The notes under the pieces are model-generated. The model was given only the letters and a program-made list of their open reading frames with translations. It did no database searches and was not told where the DNA came from. From Lamellibrachia satsuma (taxonomy: Eukaryota; Annelida; Polychaeta; Sabellida; Siboglinidae), in assembly GCA_033239005.1 (NCBI GenBank), contig BSQZ01000054.1:284431-348430 (forward strand): a DNA stretch of 64,000 bases. Reading direction: 5' to 3'. Below, piece after piece: positions 1 to 11,598 of this stretch (position 1 is its first letter; each line of letters starts with the position of its first letter). The translations under genes were made by a program, and so were the position numbers.

Positions 1-305
1 TATTCATTAGAAGGTCCGTGGACAATTGCTTCCCGTCACGATGGTTACTAACTGTAAGACAATGTGTTATTTATTCAGGCAACTAGTTTGAGCATACCTA
101 AATGATGCTTTGGTCGATTAGTAATTACAACTATGCATGTCCTGATGAATCAGACACATTTAACACGTTCTCCAGGTAGTTGTTGACTCTATTATCGCTC
201 ACGACGGACATATTGCTTGGAAGCTGTCTCGTTCGCAGTATTCGCTTCGTTGCTATTGTTCGTGTAACGCTTCACACTGTGCAAGTTCCGGGTCGAGTGA
301 CAACT
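1..305. other. 3' flank of gene A, no gene seen
   Basis: No coding potential, RNA gene or recognisable repeat is visible. The stretch lies just past the stop codon of the minus-strand gene A, so it probably holds its 3' UTR. No canonical AATAAA signal was found on the minus strand here. Confidence 0.4.
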
Positions 306-2404
306 TTAGTCGACGTCTGATTTCACGCTGTGCACGATGGCTATTATGGCGACGACTATGTCGAGGACACCGGCCAAACCGCCGAGAAAGAACGAGCTGC
401 CTAAATCTGTCGTCACATCCGCCATGAACCAGATGGCGCCAAAGACCATAAACAGCCCTGAAAGAACAAAGATGATGGGTCAGTTGTACGTGTTACTTGG
501 TTTTACTTATGTTGTAAACATTGAACGAAATTTTGAGAAAAGGTGCTGAACGAACAACGAAAACAGATATTATTGTTTACCAACGTGTCATTGACGTTGC
601 CCGGACACAATACTACATGTAGGCCATCATATAACAAATATAAACATGTATCATATATAAGCTGCGGCACACGTAGACAGGCATGTGTACAAAACACACG
701 CACAAACAAAATGTACATCATCTATACCATCTATACAATGCAGAGGCAGACACTCTCTCCCGGTAAACATCCATCATGGGGGGTGGGGGGGTGGGAGCTA
801 AATACAATGTCGGCATAGGTATGGGTACGTTATTATATAGCGCGTTGTTCAATCCTTGGGATCGTTCAAACCCCTTTATACTTCACCCCTGGCAGACCTA
901 TTCATTCCAACAACCCGACTTCACCGGGAAGCATACAGCCCCACTGCAATTACTGCGCGAAGACTATTCGTTCACATATCCACGTATATCTGTAGCCAGA
1001 TAATACAGCTGAGCGAACTGTGGCAATGTGGAGTGGAATAAATTCCACGTTTTATTCGAACTGCGGCTTTGTTTTATGTGTCCAACGCACGTAACGCACC
1101 CAGCGGGTTTCGGGTACCAACGATGACTTAATTAATACTGTGGTGCATTTTTACATCTCTCAGTTCAGAGGAACTTTACATAACTTTTGTTAGCATTAAT
1201 CTATGAGTAAAATATGTCTATGAATTATAATATATCACATGTCATGAAAAAATACATGTTTTACACTTTAAGTGGTATTATTATATTAGGATTTCTCCAC
1301 CAATATGAAAATGATAAAATGTTACCTAACGTGTGGAGTGCGACTTCCATCCACGGTCAATGGTATATAGTTCAATTTGTTTGACAGTTGCCTAAAACGG
1401 GTTTTGGGGGTCAGTTAATGCATTTACAAGGATGGTATACTGGCAAGTTTGAGTTCCCCCTTCCCGGGACATGCACTCACGCGCACAGCTGGACTACGGA
1501 CAATGTTACCTGCAAACGACGCCGCGAGAATGACCAGCAACAGAACAAGGCCTTTGCCGAGAGAGTGGGCGAACGTGTACAGAATTGACAGCACGAGTGA
1601 GGCCAAGGACAGGATCAGGGACAGAGATACCATGTACCGAATCCCTTTGAAATAGGCTGAAACAAGCAACATCAAAATGGTCAAGTAAACACAGTGCCGA
1701 AAAAAGTGCGTGACGTTTGGAAAACGCAGTTCAGCAAAACTAAGATTTTATATTAGTCGAATAACAGCCAAAAACGATGACTGATAACTTTCTTTTATCT
1801 CTACAAACAGGATGATTTACTAGCAAAATAATATCATAAAATACGCATGTGTTATAGTTATACTGTACGTTTACTAAAATGATCCCGAATTGAATATAAT
1901 GAATCCCCAGCTAACGAGGAATAGCATTTGGACCCGTAACATTATAAACGTTTACAATAATATAATATCGTAAAGTTGTGAATATGTTGCCGCTTTACTA
2001 TCGAACATATATATTTAAACCGCTAAGCATTGCCGACAAATGTGAGCTATCTTATAATGACATTAGTGCACTGAGGGAGACGGCATTTCAAGTAATAAAT
2101 AAAACGAGATTTGCTACGATCTAGCTAGTGGGGCCGTCTGTTATGGCTAATGATTCTTACCGGTTACCACAGCGCCAGGTACCGGCGCGCAAACTCCGGC
2201 GGGGCAATATCTCCACAATCCCACATCAGTGGATCCACTCTTGAGCCAATATGAAGTCAAGAAGGCAACAGTCGAGGCGATGAAGGCGAGGACAGCGCAC
2301 ACCAGGATGACGGCGCAGAGCGGCGATAGCGGACCGACAAGATGCACGCTTGATTTGTCTTTGCGCGTCTCCGAGATCTCCCGAGTAGCAAGGATACCAG
2401 GCAT
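306..2404 (-). CDS. Gene A: claudin/PMP22-like four-helix membrane protein, 180 aa
   Basis: Three coding exons on the minus strand: 2404-2161, 1656-1510 and 457-306 (244+147+152 nt = 181 codons with stop). Both introns are phase 1 and GT-AG; donors read GTAAG and GTAAC, acceptors TTTCAG. A TTTCAG acceptor at 2440 places the start ATG 35 nt inside its exon. Four hydrophobic segments lie near residues 27-52, 86-109, 117-143 and 153-173. The first extracellular loop has W53, GLW at 62-64, C67 and C72, the signature of the claudin/PMP22/EMP superfamily. The spacing (W-x8-GLW-x2-C-x4-C) is shorter than in vertebrate claudins. Known members make tight or septate junctions or act as membrane adaptors; a junction role here is inference. 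Genes B, C and D share the exon structure, so this is one member of a local family. Family assignment is fairly sure, orthology unknown. Confidence 0.85.
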
Positions 2405-2460
2405 CTTTCACGCTTCAGTGTCGATACTTCCGGTGGTTCCTGAAACGAATTTCACGAATC

Positions 2461-2813
2461 ATACATAATATATATATATACATATAGGTTATTTCAACAG
2501 AATCAACATAACTATAACAATAACAACAACAACAACAATAACTGTTGTTATTTAGCCTTCAATTGTATATCCAAAAAACACAATGATCAGAAAAAGAATG
2601 TTTCAATATTTATGCCAAATTATAGAAAATAAACTAATTAACAGAACCCTAATATAGCTGTTATGAAAGTACTTAACTGGTGAAATGATTATTTAACAAG
2701 TTAATCAACTCTTTTCTAATGCTAATTAATTCGATCCCTAATATAGCTGTTATGAAAGTACTTAACGGGTGAAATGATGATTTAACAAGATAATCAACTC
2801 TTTTCTTTCAGTG
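2461..2813. repeat. AT-rich tract, AAC repeats and an 89-bp tandem duplication
   Basis: An (AT)n stretch near 2467-2482 is followed by AAC/AAT repeats at about 2510-2542. From about 2647 to 2813 an 89-bp sequence beginning CCCTAATATAGCTG occurs twice in tandem with a few substitutions. All of it lies upstream of the coding exons of gene A, in its putative first intron. Confidence 0.7.
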
Positions 2814-3464
2814 AAAGATATATATTTTTAATAACGTCCACCACGTGGCTGCCAGGTGTGATATATAATAACATAGCGGACACCTGGCCACAACGGACAA
2901 CTGTGTACAACGGAGTCGTTATCGTGTCTAAACTTAATTTTGTGTAGCATGATTTATAAGCGTTTCGTAATTAATGGCATTACAGCCGCTAAATTGTTAT
3001 AGCTCACCTCACTGAAGTTACGAAAATATAGTTATTTCGACACCTGTGCAGCTGTTCTGATTTGCTAACGTTTTGTTTTACAACACTTACTTATTTTGTA
3101 TATAACATCAAAATGGACATGACATACACTTGCTCGATTCAGTGGATGTATTTAAATTGTACTGATCTACCACTATAGTACTTTGAAATGTTGATCATCG
3201 TGTTGGATCAAACCACGATGTTTCACGCCAATTCTTTCTCTTGGTATGATTCGCAAGATTATCTCCGTTGTTATTACATTATGTGCTTAACAACCATTTC
3301 AGTAGTCGTGACAGAATAACATATAGTTTGTCTTGTTCCGTTGTCGGTATCAGCATCAAAACAATTTCGTTAGGATACGACAACGGCAATTAGTAAAAAA
3401 AATGCGTGGTTAAAACGAGTAATTAGCTGCAAGGCTACTCTAGCCCAGAAATCTATAGACGTAC
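2814..3464. other. Presumed 5' intron of gene A, nothing recognised
   Basis: AT-rich single-copy sequence without a convincing ORF. If the noncoding exon proposed at 3465 is real, this is intron. Confidence 0.3.
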
Positions 3465-3520
3465 CTGAAGTCTGAAGAAGCAGACAGTATCGTCTATCTG
3501 TTGATATGTGACGACCGGGC
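3465..3520 (-). promoter_or_regulatory. Possible 5' noncoding exon end of gene A
   Basis: On the minus strand the sequence reads ACTTCAG|GTACGT, a strong splice donor with the exon ending at 3465. Its position upstream of the coding exons matches the CATCAG|GTAAG-type donors upstream of genes B, C and D. The far end of the exon and the promoter are not defined. This is inference from the shared layout. Confidence 0.25.
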
Positions 3521-4242
3521 GTAGAGGACGATGGTTAAATAGTCACTGTCATGCATCGCTAGAGCGCTCATTTTAGGGGGACATGTCAAAACATCGTTGT
3601 TTTCAAGAAGCAGCAAATGAGTCTATGAGCTCGATTCTCTTGGAATTCATTGACGTTTTAGTATGATCCCTCTGCGTATTGCATGCCGGGAAAGGCCACG
3701 TGACTTGCGGCTGATCCAGAATAGCAGAACTTGATAAGATAACCTAGGTTACAGAAATTGTGTGTAAGACAATTCGTTCGCTGGTAATTGCAGAATGTAA
3801 ACCTGCAGGCCTGCGACGACAATTAGAAGTCTCACTGGTGGCCATTACTGTGTTAATCTGGCTCATTCAGAAATATGCTCTACGATCTTCGATCAACTGA
3901 CACAGCATGTAGTTATACATTCATGTGCCTCCTCAATGATATCCGTGAAGAGGGCTTGTTTCGTTAACAAATCCCCCATAATCGTGATTACAATCGGAGT
4001 TTGCGTGCGTCTGTGTGTGTGTGTGTGCGTGCGTGCTTGCGTGCGTCTATGTGTTTTAATCGTATTGTGTACACACACACAAACACGTATACACACGTAC
4101 AGACGCATACATACAAAACACAACATAATTCAAACTAGGGCACTGTCTAACTGATTAACATTTGTGCTAAGGAAACGATTTTTTTTTACTTTTTTTACAA
4201 AAGAACGGCAAAAAGGACAAAACAATTGTATGCTAAGGAATT
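3521..4242. repeat. Intergenic sequence with imperfect GT/GTGC and CA tracts
   Basis: About 3990-4050 is GTGT/GTGC-rich and 4070-4115 is CACA/ACGTAC-rich. The two halves are roughly complementary and could fold back. The rest shows no gene. Confidence 0.5.
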
Positions 4243-4540
4243 GGAGAGAGAGAGAGAGAGAGATAGGATGGAAGAGGGAAAGAGGGGAAGGAGAGGGAAA
4301 GGAGAGGGGAGGGGAGGGGGGAGGGGAGGGAGAGGGAATGGGAGAGGTAGAAGTAGTGGGAGTGAGAGAGGGAGAGGGAGTGAGAGATAGATGGAGAAGG
4401 AGAGGCAGTGGGAGACAGGGAGAGGGATAGAGAGGGGGAGAGAGGGAGAGGGAGAGGGGGAGAGGGAGAAGGAGAAGGTGAAGGAGAGGGACAGGGAGAG
4501 GGACAGGGAGAGGGAGGGGAGTGGAAGAAGAAGAAGAAGA
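4243..4540. repeat. Polypurine (GA/GGGA) tract, about 300 bp
   Basis: Almost pure A/G on the plus strand, made of GAGA, GGGGA and GGGAGAGGGA units. Long mirror-like polypurine tracts of this kind can form triplex DNA. Apparent ORFs here are low-complexity artefacts. Confidence 0.8.
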
Positions 4541-4937
4541 AAACTGTATATGAATTACTAATCTACCCGCCGTTTCCATAATGTTCAATTCCGACCTGCG
4601 GTGGATATTTCTATTTAAAATTGTATACACAACTTACACAGCCCACGGCTAGATCTAGGTTCGTCTCAACTATCTCGATGCAACTTGAAAATACAATGAA
4701 CCGTTTCAAATCAGACGAGTTTTAAGTAGACAACAGTCGTTACCACTGACAAGTGATTACATTGATTCGGACAATTCTGCTCTGTTAAGCTCCGACAAAG
4801 CACACCAAGAAACGGTCTAATATCTCGGGGTATCACTTAATCCAAATTCCTATTAACACCGGTGTCCTGTCAATGGATACGCTCGTTGCGTAAACGCGAC
4901 AAAGAAGAGCATTAGTGGCGCCACAAATCAGTACACA

Positions 4938-5243
4938 TGCACGATGTTGTTCCACGTACCACTTCACGATGTTGTTCCACGTACCACTTCACGATATTGT
5001 TCCACGTACAACTTCACGATGTTGTTCCACGTACCACTTCACGATATTGTTCCACGTACCACTTCACGATGTTGTTCCACGTACCACTTCACGATGTTGT
5101 TCCACGTACCACTTCACGATGTTGTTCCACGTACCACTTCACGATGTTGTTTCTCGTACCACTTCACGATGTTGTTCCTCGTACCACTTCACGATGTTGT
5201 TCCTCGTACCACTTCACGATGTTGTTCCACGTATCACTTCACA
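4938..5243. repeat. 25-bp minisatellite, about 12 copies
   Basis: Unit close to CGATGTTGTTCCACGTACCA plus CTTCA, repeated head to tail with few substitutions. A period of 25 is not a multiple of three and no unit contains a stop, so all three forward frames stay open. That explains three overlapping ORFs; none is likely to be a gene. Confidence 0.9.
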
Positions 5244-6079
5244 GTAGTCTGGCTGTCATCCCTGACAGCTCGATCACACTGACTCACACACTTATGATTT
5301 ACGACACTTAACGCTTGGGCTGCGATATTGACAGTGAGCAAAAGGCAATGTCGTTAGCTTGAACAATCAATTAACGAAATTAAGTTAGTAGTAACTATTT
5401 AATGAATATTTGACTCAAATTGCAATGTTTCTAGAAAACATTAATACGTTATTTACGTAAATATAATAAATCGATCACCTAAATTTGCAACCTAGTGGAC
5501 ATTGCGCCATAAACAACCTAGTGGACATTGCGCACATAAACACAGAAAGTGATTGCGAAATAATATTTGCAGCTAGGAATGACGTAGTCAAATATCAATC
5601 CGCGAAATTAAAACAAAATCGCTGTAATATCGAACTATATTTGATGCCGAGCCGCAGTTGACAAGAGGGACGCCGTAACTTACTACCACTGGGAAGAAAT
5701 GTGTCGTTACTGTGCTCGGTGGCGCCGGGCCTATAATATGAACAAGACGACTATAATTATCGACCTTGACTCGCTAAGTACATATTAGCAAGGCACACAT
5801 CTTACTGATAACGCGTCAGTGCGATTACTCGACTCTTTTAATTGACTGACACGTTCAGAGTGTCACGTTTACCCTGACACGTCCAGAGTAACACATTTAT
5901 CCTGACACGGTTAACGCAACACGCTTAGAGAGGCACAGCGTAAGGTATCAGGACGTTAGGATTTACCTCGCATTTTAATCATTGAAAATTTCGCAGACCA
6001 TCTAGCTACCGTTTTCAGAAACGATTGAGATTTCCTGAAAATTATATCATACTCAAAGCTAATGTCAATTATCCCCAGA
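5244..6079. other. Left flank of the palindrome, no gene seen
   Basis: A short duplicated motif (CCTAGTGGACATTGCGC twice near 5495-5535) and several degenerate copies of CTGACACG at 5840-5915 are visible. No coding region is supported. Homology to the right side stops abruptly at 6080. Confidence 0.4.
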
Positions 6080-6154
6080 CTTCTATGACTACGGTTGCAT
6101 ACTTCCCAGAGTAAAATTACAATGGGTACGATTCCAACACTGTTAACCACATAC

Positions 6155-6338
6155 CTTTGTCAGAAAAATCAAAAAGTTCGTAGTGGTTGTTCCAGTATTT
6201 GAGGGTTACTCCAGCGACGGACAAACCGAAGCACATCCCGGACGCCCAGAACATAATGGCTGTCATTCCTGTACACAGACCGATTCGGTGTACTTTGATT
6301 TCCCTATCCTCGTTGACATACGTGAATTCTTTGACCAT
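6155..6338 (-). pseudogene. Orphan exon 1 of gene B (left-arm copy)
   Basis: The coding part of exon 1 runs from the ATG at 6338 to a donor AAAG|GTATGT with the exon ending at 6155. An acceptor GATTACAG lies just upstream. Its translation is identical to exon 1 of the intact gene B at 29304-29487, with one hydrophobic helix at residues 23-46. The duplicated block ends 75 bp further on, inside intron 1, and no exon 2 or 3 with the 147-nt signature follows on the minus strand before gene A. It is therefore a truncated duplicate. Transcription from the putative promoter at 7.2-7.5 kb could still include it, reading into the unrelated left flank. Confidence 0.8.
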
Positions 6339-6566
6339 CTTCTCGTTCTCTTGAAGTTGTTTCTGTAATCAGCATTGAAAGCATTGGATGATACTTTTAG
6401 TATTATTTCTGGGCGAATTGCGAATGAATCAATACATGCGCGCAGAAGCACACTGGCGAGATAATACCAATCGAAACAAGTACGTGCTTAATTATCTAAC
6501 CACCAACTTGTGTGTCAAATAGGTTGCCTAAACAACGCGGCACACACAGTGGACATACATGAATAC

Positions 6567-7093
6567 GCCCGCCCGCCCGCCCGCCCGCCCGCCCGCCCGC
6601 CCGCCCGCCCGCCCGCCCGCCCGCCCGCCCGCCCGCCCGCCCGCCCGCCCGCCCGCCCGCCCGCCCGCCCGCCCGCCCGCCCGCCCGCCCGCCCGCCCGC
6701 CCGCCCGCCCGCCCGCCCGCCCGCCCGCCCGCCCGCCCGCCCGCCCGCCCGCCCGCCCGCCCGCCCGCCCGCCCGCCCGCCCGCCCGCCCGCCCGCCCGC
6801 CCGCCGCCCGCCCGCCCGCCCGCCCGCCCGCCCGCCCGCCCGCCCGCCCGCCCGCCCGCCCGCCCGCCCGCCCGCCCGCCCGCCCGCCCGCCCGCCCGCC
6901 CGCCCGCCCGCCCGCCCGCCCGCCCGCCCGCCCGCCCGCCCGCCCGCCCGCCCGCCCGCCCGCCCGCCCGCCCGCCCGCCCGCCCGCCCGCCCGCCCGCC
7001 CGCCCGCCCGCCCGCCCGCCCGCCCGCCCGCCCGCCCGCCCGCCCGCCCGCCCGCCCGCCCGCCCGCCCGCCCGCCCGCCCGCCCGCCCGCCC
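6567..7093. repeat. (CCCG)n array, 527 bp
   Basis: About 131 nearly perfect CCCG units with one phase slip (a CCG) near 6803. The minus strand is GGGC repeated, a chain of G-quadruplex motifs with one-base loops and one CpG per unit. It lies between the coding exon 1 copy and the putative 5' exon. Open frames through it (Ala-Arg-Pro-Pro or Ala-Gly-Gly-Arg repeats) are artefacts. Confidence 0.97.
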
Positions 7094-7187
7094 TCACTTG
7101 AGGTTATGTATCAAGAAACCAAGGCTGTTATCTTTAACCTCACACAGCAAAGAAACACGAACACGTATGTCCAAATACTTCTCTTAC

Positions 7188-7560
7188 CTGATGTTTGCAC
7201 CTTGAACGCGAACTAGTCGTGGAGGGTATGTCGCTGTCGAAATGTGATCCCAGCAACTTGTCACGACGCAAAGACAGTTTTAGAATACGAGTCACGCATA
7301 TCTACACTATCACCCCTCGTGACCGACTGTGGCCCGTCATAGGACAAACAACTCTATGCTGGGTGCATGCTATCATGAAAACGAAAGAGGAAGAAACTAT
7401 TTCACATGTTCGTGATCTTATGTTTCCTGTTGGTGGTTTTCCTCGTAGTTCCCTTTATAAAGGGGTGTCGCCAACATTCCACGAATACTCAAGTTGCAGT
7501 ATTAATATTTTTCTTCCGTAAGCATATGCCGTTACAAGTCGGAAATTTATTGCGCATGCC
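7188..7560 (-). promoter_or_regulatory. Putative 5' noncoding exon and core promoter of the gene B left copy
   Basis: A donor CATCAG|GTAAGAG ends a possible exon at 7188 on the minus strand. Further upstream are a TATA-like TTTATAAAGG at 7454-7463 and an NRF-1-like TGCGCATGCC at 7551-7560. The same donor, an AT-rich box and the NRF-1-like site recur in the same order upstream of gene D (53899, about 54211-54225, 54312-54321). This whole segment is missing from the right arm. Conservation between copies supports it; no transcript evidence is available. Confidence 0.45.
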
Positions 7561-7599
7561 AGACTGAAAATGGTGAAGAAGGAAAATAAACAAATTCTA

Positions 7600-8476
7600 C
7601 ACTGATCCGTTACTAATGTTACCTCGTGTCCTCAAGTTCTACTATATTTCTTTTTTCATTCTTTCAACTTCTCCCCGTCACCCACTCTCTCTCTCTCTCG
7701 TTCTTTCTATCTATCTCACCCCTATCCATGTCTCCCTATATTATCAAGGCATTCAATTATGCAGCCTATCTAGATTTACACTGTTTGACGTGACAGCGTC
7801 CTGATATCATCGATCCATGACCTTTGGTGGATCGTGGACAATGCCCAAACTGTCCGTTTCATCTTGCATCCGGTCGCATTTTAAGACATGGCCGCACAAG
7901 TCCAGGGGTAGAAATCATTGAACCTTGGCGCGAGGTGCCCCGATCGAGATATAGAAGTGGAACATTCGAAGCAGCAACCGGATGTTGATACTTCCGACAA
8001 TGCACTTCAACTTTTATCGAGTGGAGTCGGATGACTATGACCCATTGATAAAATGGTTCAGACTGTCAAACCTGTACAGCGGCATTTCTTGCTGTCAACT
8101 GAAATATGGCAATACGTTTTGGTTGTCCACCATATATCTCCATCTAATCACACCCACGCATCGCATTCCCGCTTTGGGTTTTCATCAAGTGAGGGAGTGT
8201 GGCAGGGATCTCAACCTCCCGTCTTCCCCTTTTTTTTGGGGGGGCAACCTCCAATCTCCCACCCTCGACATACCGTGCAGCAAGTGACGCAATGTATGCC
8301 TGTGTACTGTGTAAATCTTATCATGCATGCAGACGTGAACGTCTACAACTGATACGTCGTGTCGTTAGGCTCTGTGGCGCGCACCTTATCGGTACAGAGC
8401 TTCGATCGATATCATTTCTAATTCGGCTACATTGTAACATTACGACGTCACCTTCCCGAAGGCGCTACACCAGCCC
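7600..8476. other. Dispersed repeat block shared with 28.1-28.8, 55.5-56.1 and 61.4-62.1 kb
   Basis: Contains CTCTCTCT near 7686, the phrase AGCAGCAACCGGATGTTGAT near 7971, and a run of CAACCTCC/TCCCACC. Diverged copies of these phrases occur near 55.7-56.0 kb and 61.6-62.0 kb, and as the palindromic partner at 28.1-28.8 kb. No gene is supported. Confidence 0.5.
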
Positions 8477-8880
8477 CTATTGTAATTGTCGATACTGGCG
8501 TTGTGATTGCGAATGTTGTCTCAGTTAACATAGTAAACTGGCGTTGTGATTGGGAATGTTGTCTCAGTTAACATAGTAAACTGGCGTTGTGATTGGGAAT
8601 GTTGTCTCGGTTAACATAGTAAACTGGCGTTGTGATTGGGAATGTTGTCTCAGTTAACATAGTAAACTGGCGTTGTGATTGGGAATGTTGTCTCAGTTAA
8701 CATAGTAAACTGGCGTTGTGATTGGGAATGTTGTCTCGGTTAACATAGTAAACTGGCGTTGTGATTGGGAATGTTGTCTCAGTTAACATAGTAAACTGGC
8801 GTTGTGATTGGGAATGTTGTCTCAGTTAACATAGTAAACTGGCGTTGTGATTGGGAATGTTGTCTCGGTTAACATAGTAA
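8477..8880. repeat. 43-bp minisatellite, about 9 copies
   Basis: Unit starts CTGGCGTTGTGATTGGGAAT and continues through TGTTGTCTCAGTTAACATAGTAAA. Copies are nearly identical, some with CGGTTAAC instead of CAGTTAAC. The right arm has about 7 copies (27080-27385). Homologous loci at 33.3 kb and 57.75 kb have one unit only. Confidence 0.93.
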
Positions 8881-8955
8881 ATCATAAAAGTTTTTCCGTT
8901 TAGAATATTTCTTATCATCCGCCTCAAAGAACATTTAAACGACATTTAAACGCAC

Positions 8956-8974
8956 TCGCGCACGCACGCTCACT

Positions 8975-9006
<32 letters not shown>

Positions 9007-9095
9007 CACAACCATATACGCAAAAATTACACATGCACAACACACACTTGCACGCACTCACGCACAAATCACACACACGCGCGCGCGCACGCATG
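8956..9095. repeat. GCAC/GCGC-rich microsatellite
   Basis: Imperfect ACGC repeats with a GCGCGCGC core near 9078. The mirror copy in the right arm is at about 26875-27003. Confidence 0.75.
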
Positions 9096-10160
<1,065 letters not shown>

Positions 10161-10510
10161 TATTATATAGATATTTCCAAGACATTACCTTTAATGAGTA
10201 AGGCGGCATTGCGTATCCATCCGGAACTTTTACACTGGCTTCTCAACAGGTACAATATCTATCATCTCTGCAGATACATTCACTGTTTCCATCTGTATAC
10301 AAACGGCGCCCTGGTAGTACATTGTGCAATGCTGATTAATGTACACACCACCCCCGAAATTTATCGCTTAAAATGTACAAATCGATTTTGTACTTTTACA
10401 TGCATAGTAAAAAGGTGCGGTATTTCTTTTGATATTGTATAATTCAAAATAATACAAACTTTTTCGTGTAATGCAAGCGCATTTTTTGACAGTGGATATA
10501 TTGCTCTTTA

Positions 10511-10591
10511 ACGTGGGATGGGATAGCGTAGTGCTAAGACCATTGAACTATCAATCATGCGAGGTTTGGATCGTCTTGCTGTCGCATGAAC
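10511..10591 (+). mobile_element. Possible tRNA-derived SINE head
   Basis: TAGCGTAGTGCTAAG resembles a Pol III A box, and GGTTTGGATCG about 36 bp downstream resembles a B box, as in the 5' part of tRNA-derived SINEs. No intact tRNA cloverleaf is apparent. The same sequence is at 25279-25357 in the right arm. Weak call. Confidence 0.35.
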
Positions 10592-10939
10592 AATTCCGTT
10601 ATATTTGCTGTATAAATTATTACTTGGCCATATAATTTACAAATACAAGGAAAATCTTTAAAAGTATACTTTTAGCAGAGTGGACTAAACGAACGTTATT
10701 AAAACAAAAAACACTTCATATGCGTGATTGCAAGCAACACAATTATTTACTTAACAACTAGCAACATAATTACATTTTAAGAATTACGCGGGTATCAAAA
10801 GCTGATGAATATTGGGGGGGTGCGAAGTTAGTGTTGCGAACATATTGGGGGGGCTACGTATGCTTAACATATACCCACAAAAACTATTTTGTGACCAGCT
10901 TCCCTGTCCCCACCCCTTTGTAGATGTCATTTGTTACTA

Positions 10940-11290
10940 GACATCGTAAGGCTAGTGTGATGGGGTCTCGGAGCAGTGTGTGGCCTTAAAAGAGTTGTAT
11001 ATGTACCAACTATGACATGCACATATGTTTCCAAAGGGAAGTTATACATTGATGGAACATCCCAAAGAATACCTCCTCACAGGACAACCTCCTGTTACCT
11101 GGATGCATCATTGCCAAGGTGGGCAGCTGTGAACAAATATCTTGGGTCAGCAAGACGAGATAGAGTATTAGACACCAAGCATATCGGGGGGGGGGGGGGT
11201 AGCAACGTCTACTTAACATATACCCACCATAAATTTTGCGGACCAACTTCCCGGTTCCCACGCCTATGGATAAAAGTGAAATCAAGGCAT
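10940..11290. repeat. Dispersed repeat X, module 1 (left arm)
   Basis: Contains GGAGCAGTGTGTGGCCTTAA and AAGGGAAGTTATACATTGAT. Copies are at 24580-24935 (right arm, inverted) and 35080-35300. An open frame runs through it but differences between copies are mostly amino-acid changing, so coding constraint is not supported. It matches no family I recognise. Confidence 0.6.
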
Positions 11291-11598
11291 TGTTTTGGGC
11301 CTTTGAACCTATAAGAGTGCCTAAAAACTAACCATTTGCAACTATAATCAAGAATATCCCGCAAGTGGTTTACTGGGAATCTGTTCTAAAAGTGCGAAAT
11401 TCTGGTCTAATGTCACTTTTCGTGGATGCTGATATATTCATCAGCGTTTGCAACTTTGACCAATCAGCGGCGAACAGCCCTTTAAACCCGACGCGGCTGT
11501 GACGTACGCTGTGCATATCACGTGTATTTTAGCGTGGTTGAGATGTGCAGTTACTTTTTTATTTACTTTTGTAGTGGATTTACACGCAACACAAACTC

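Noticed and set aside
4915..5311. Three overlapping frames of 110-124 codons
   Set aside because: A 25-bp minisatellite cycles through all three frames, so the overlap is a by-product of the repeat.
6510..7205. 231-codon frame of Ala-Arg-Pro-Pro repeats and its opposite-strand partner
   Set aside because: A CCCG array is open in every frame. It lies inside a presumed intron and differs in length and flank between arms.
10501..10600. Functional tRNA gene
   Set aside because: Box-like motifs are present, but acceptor stem and anticodon arm do not pair convincingly. At best a SINE head.
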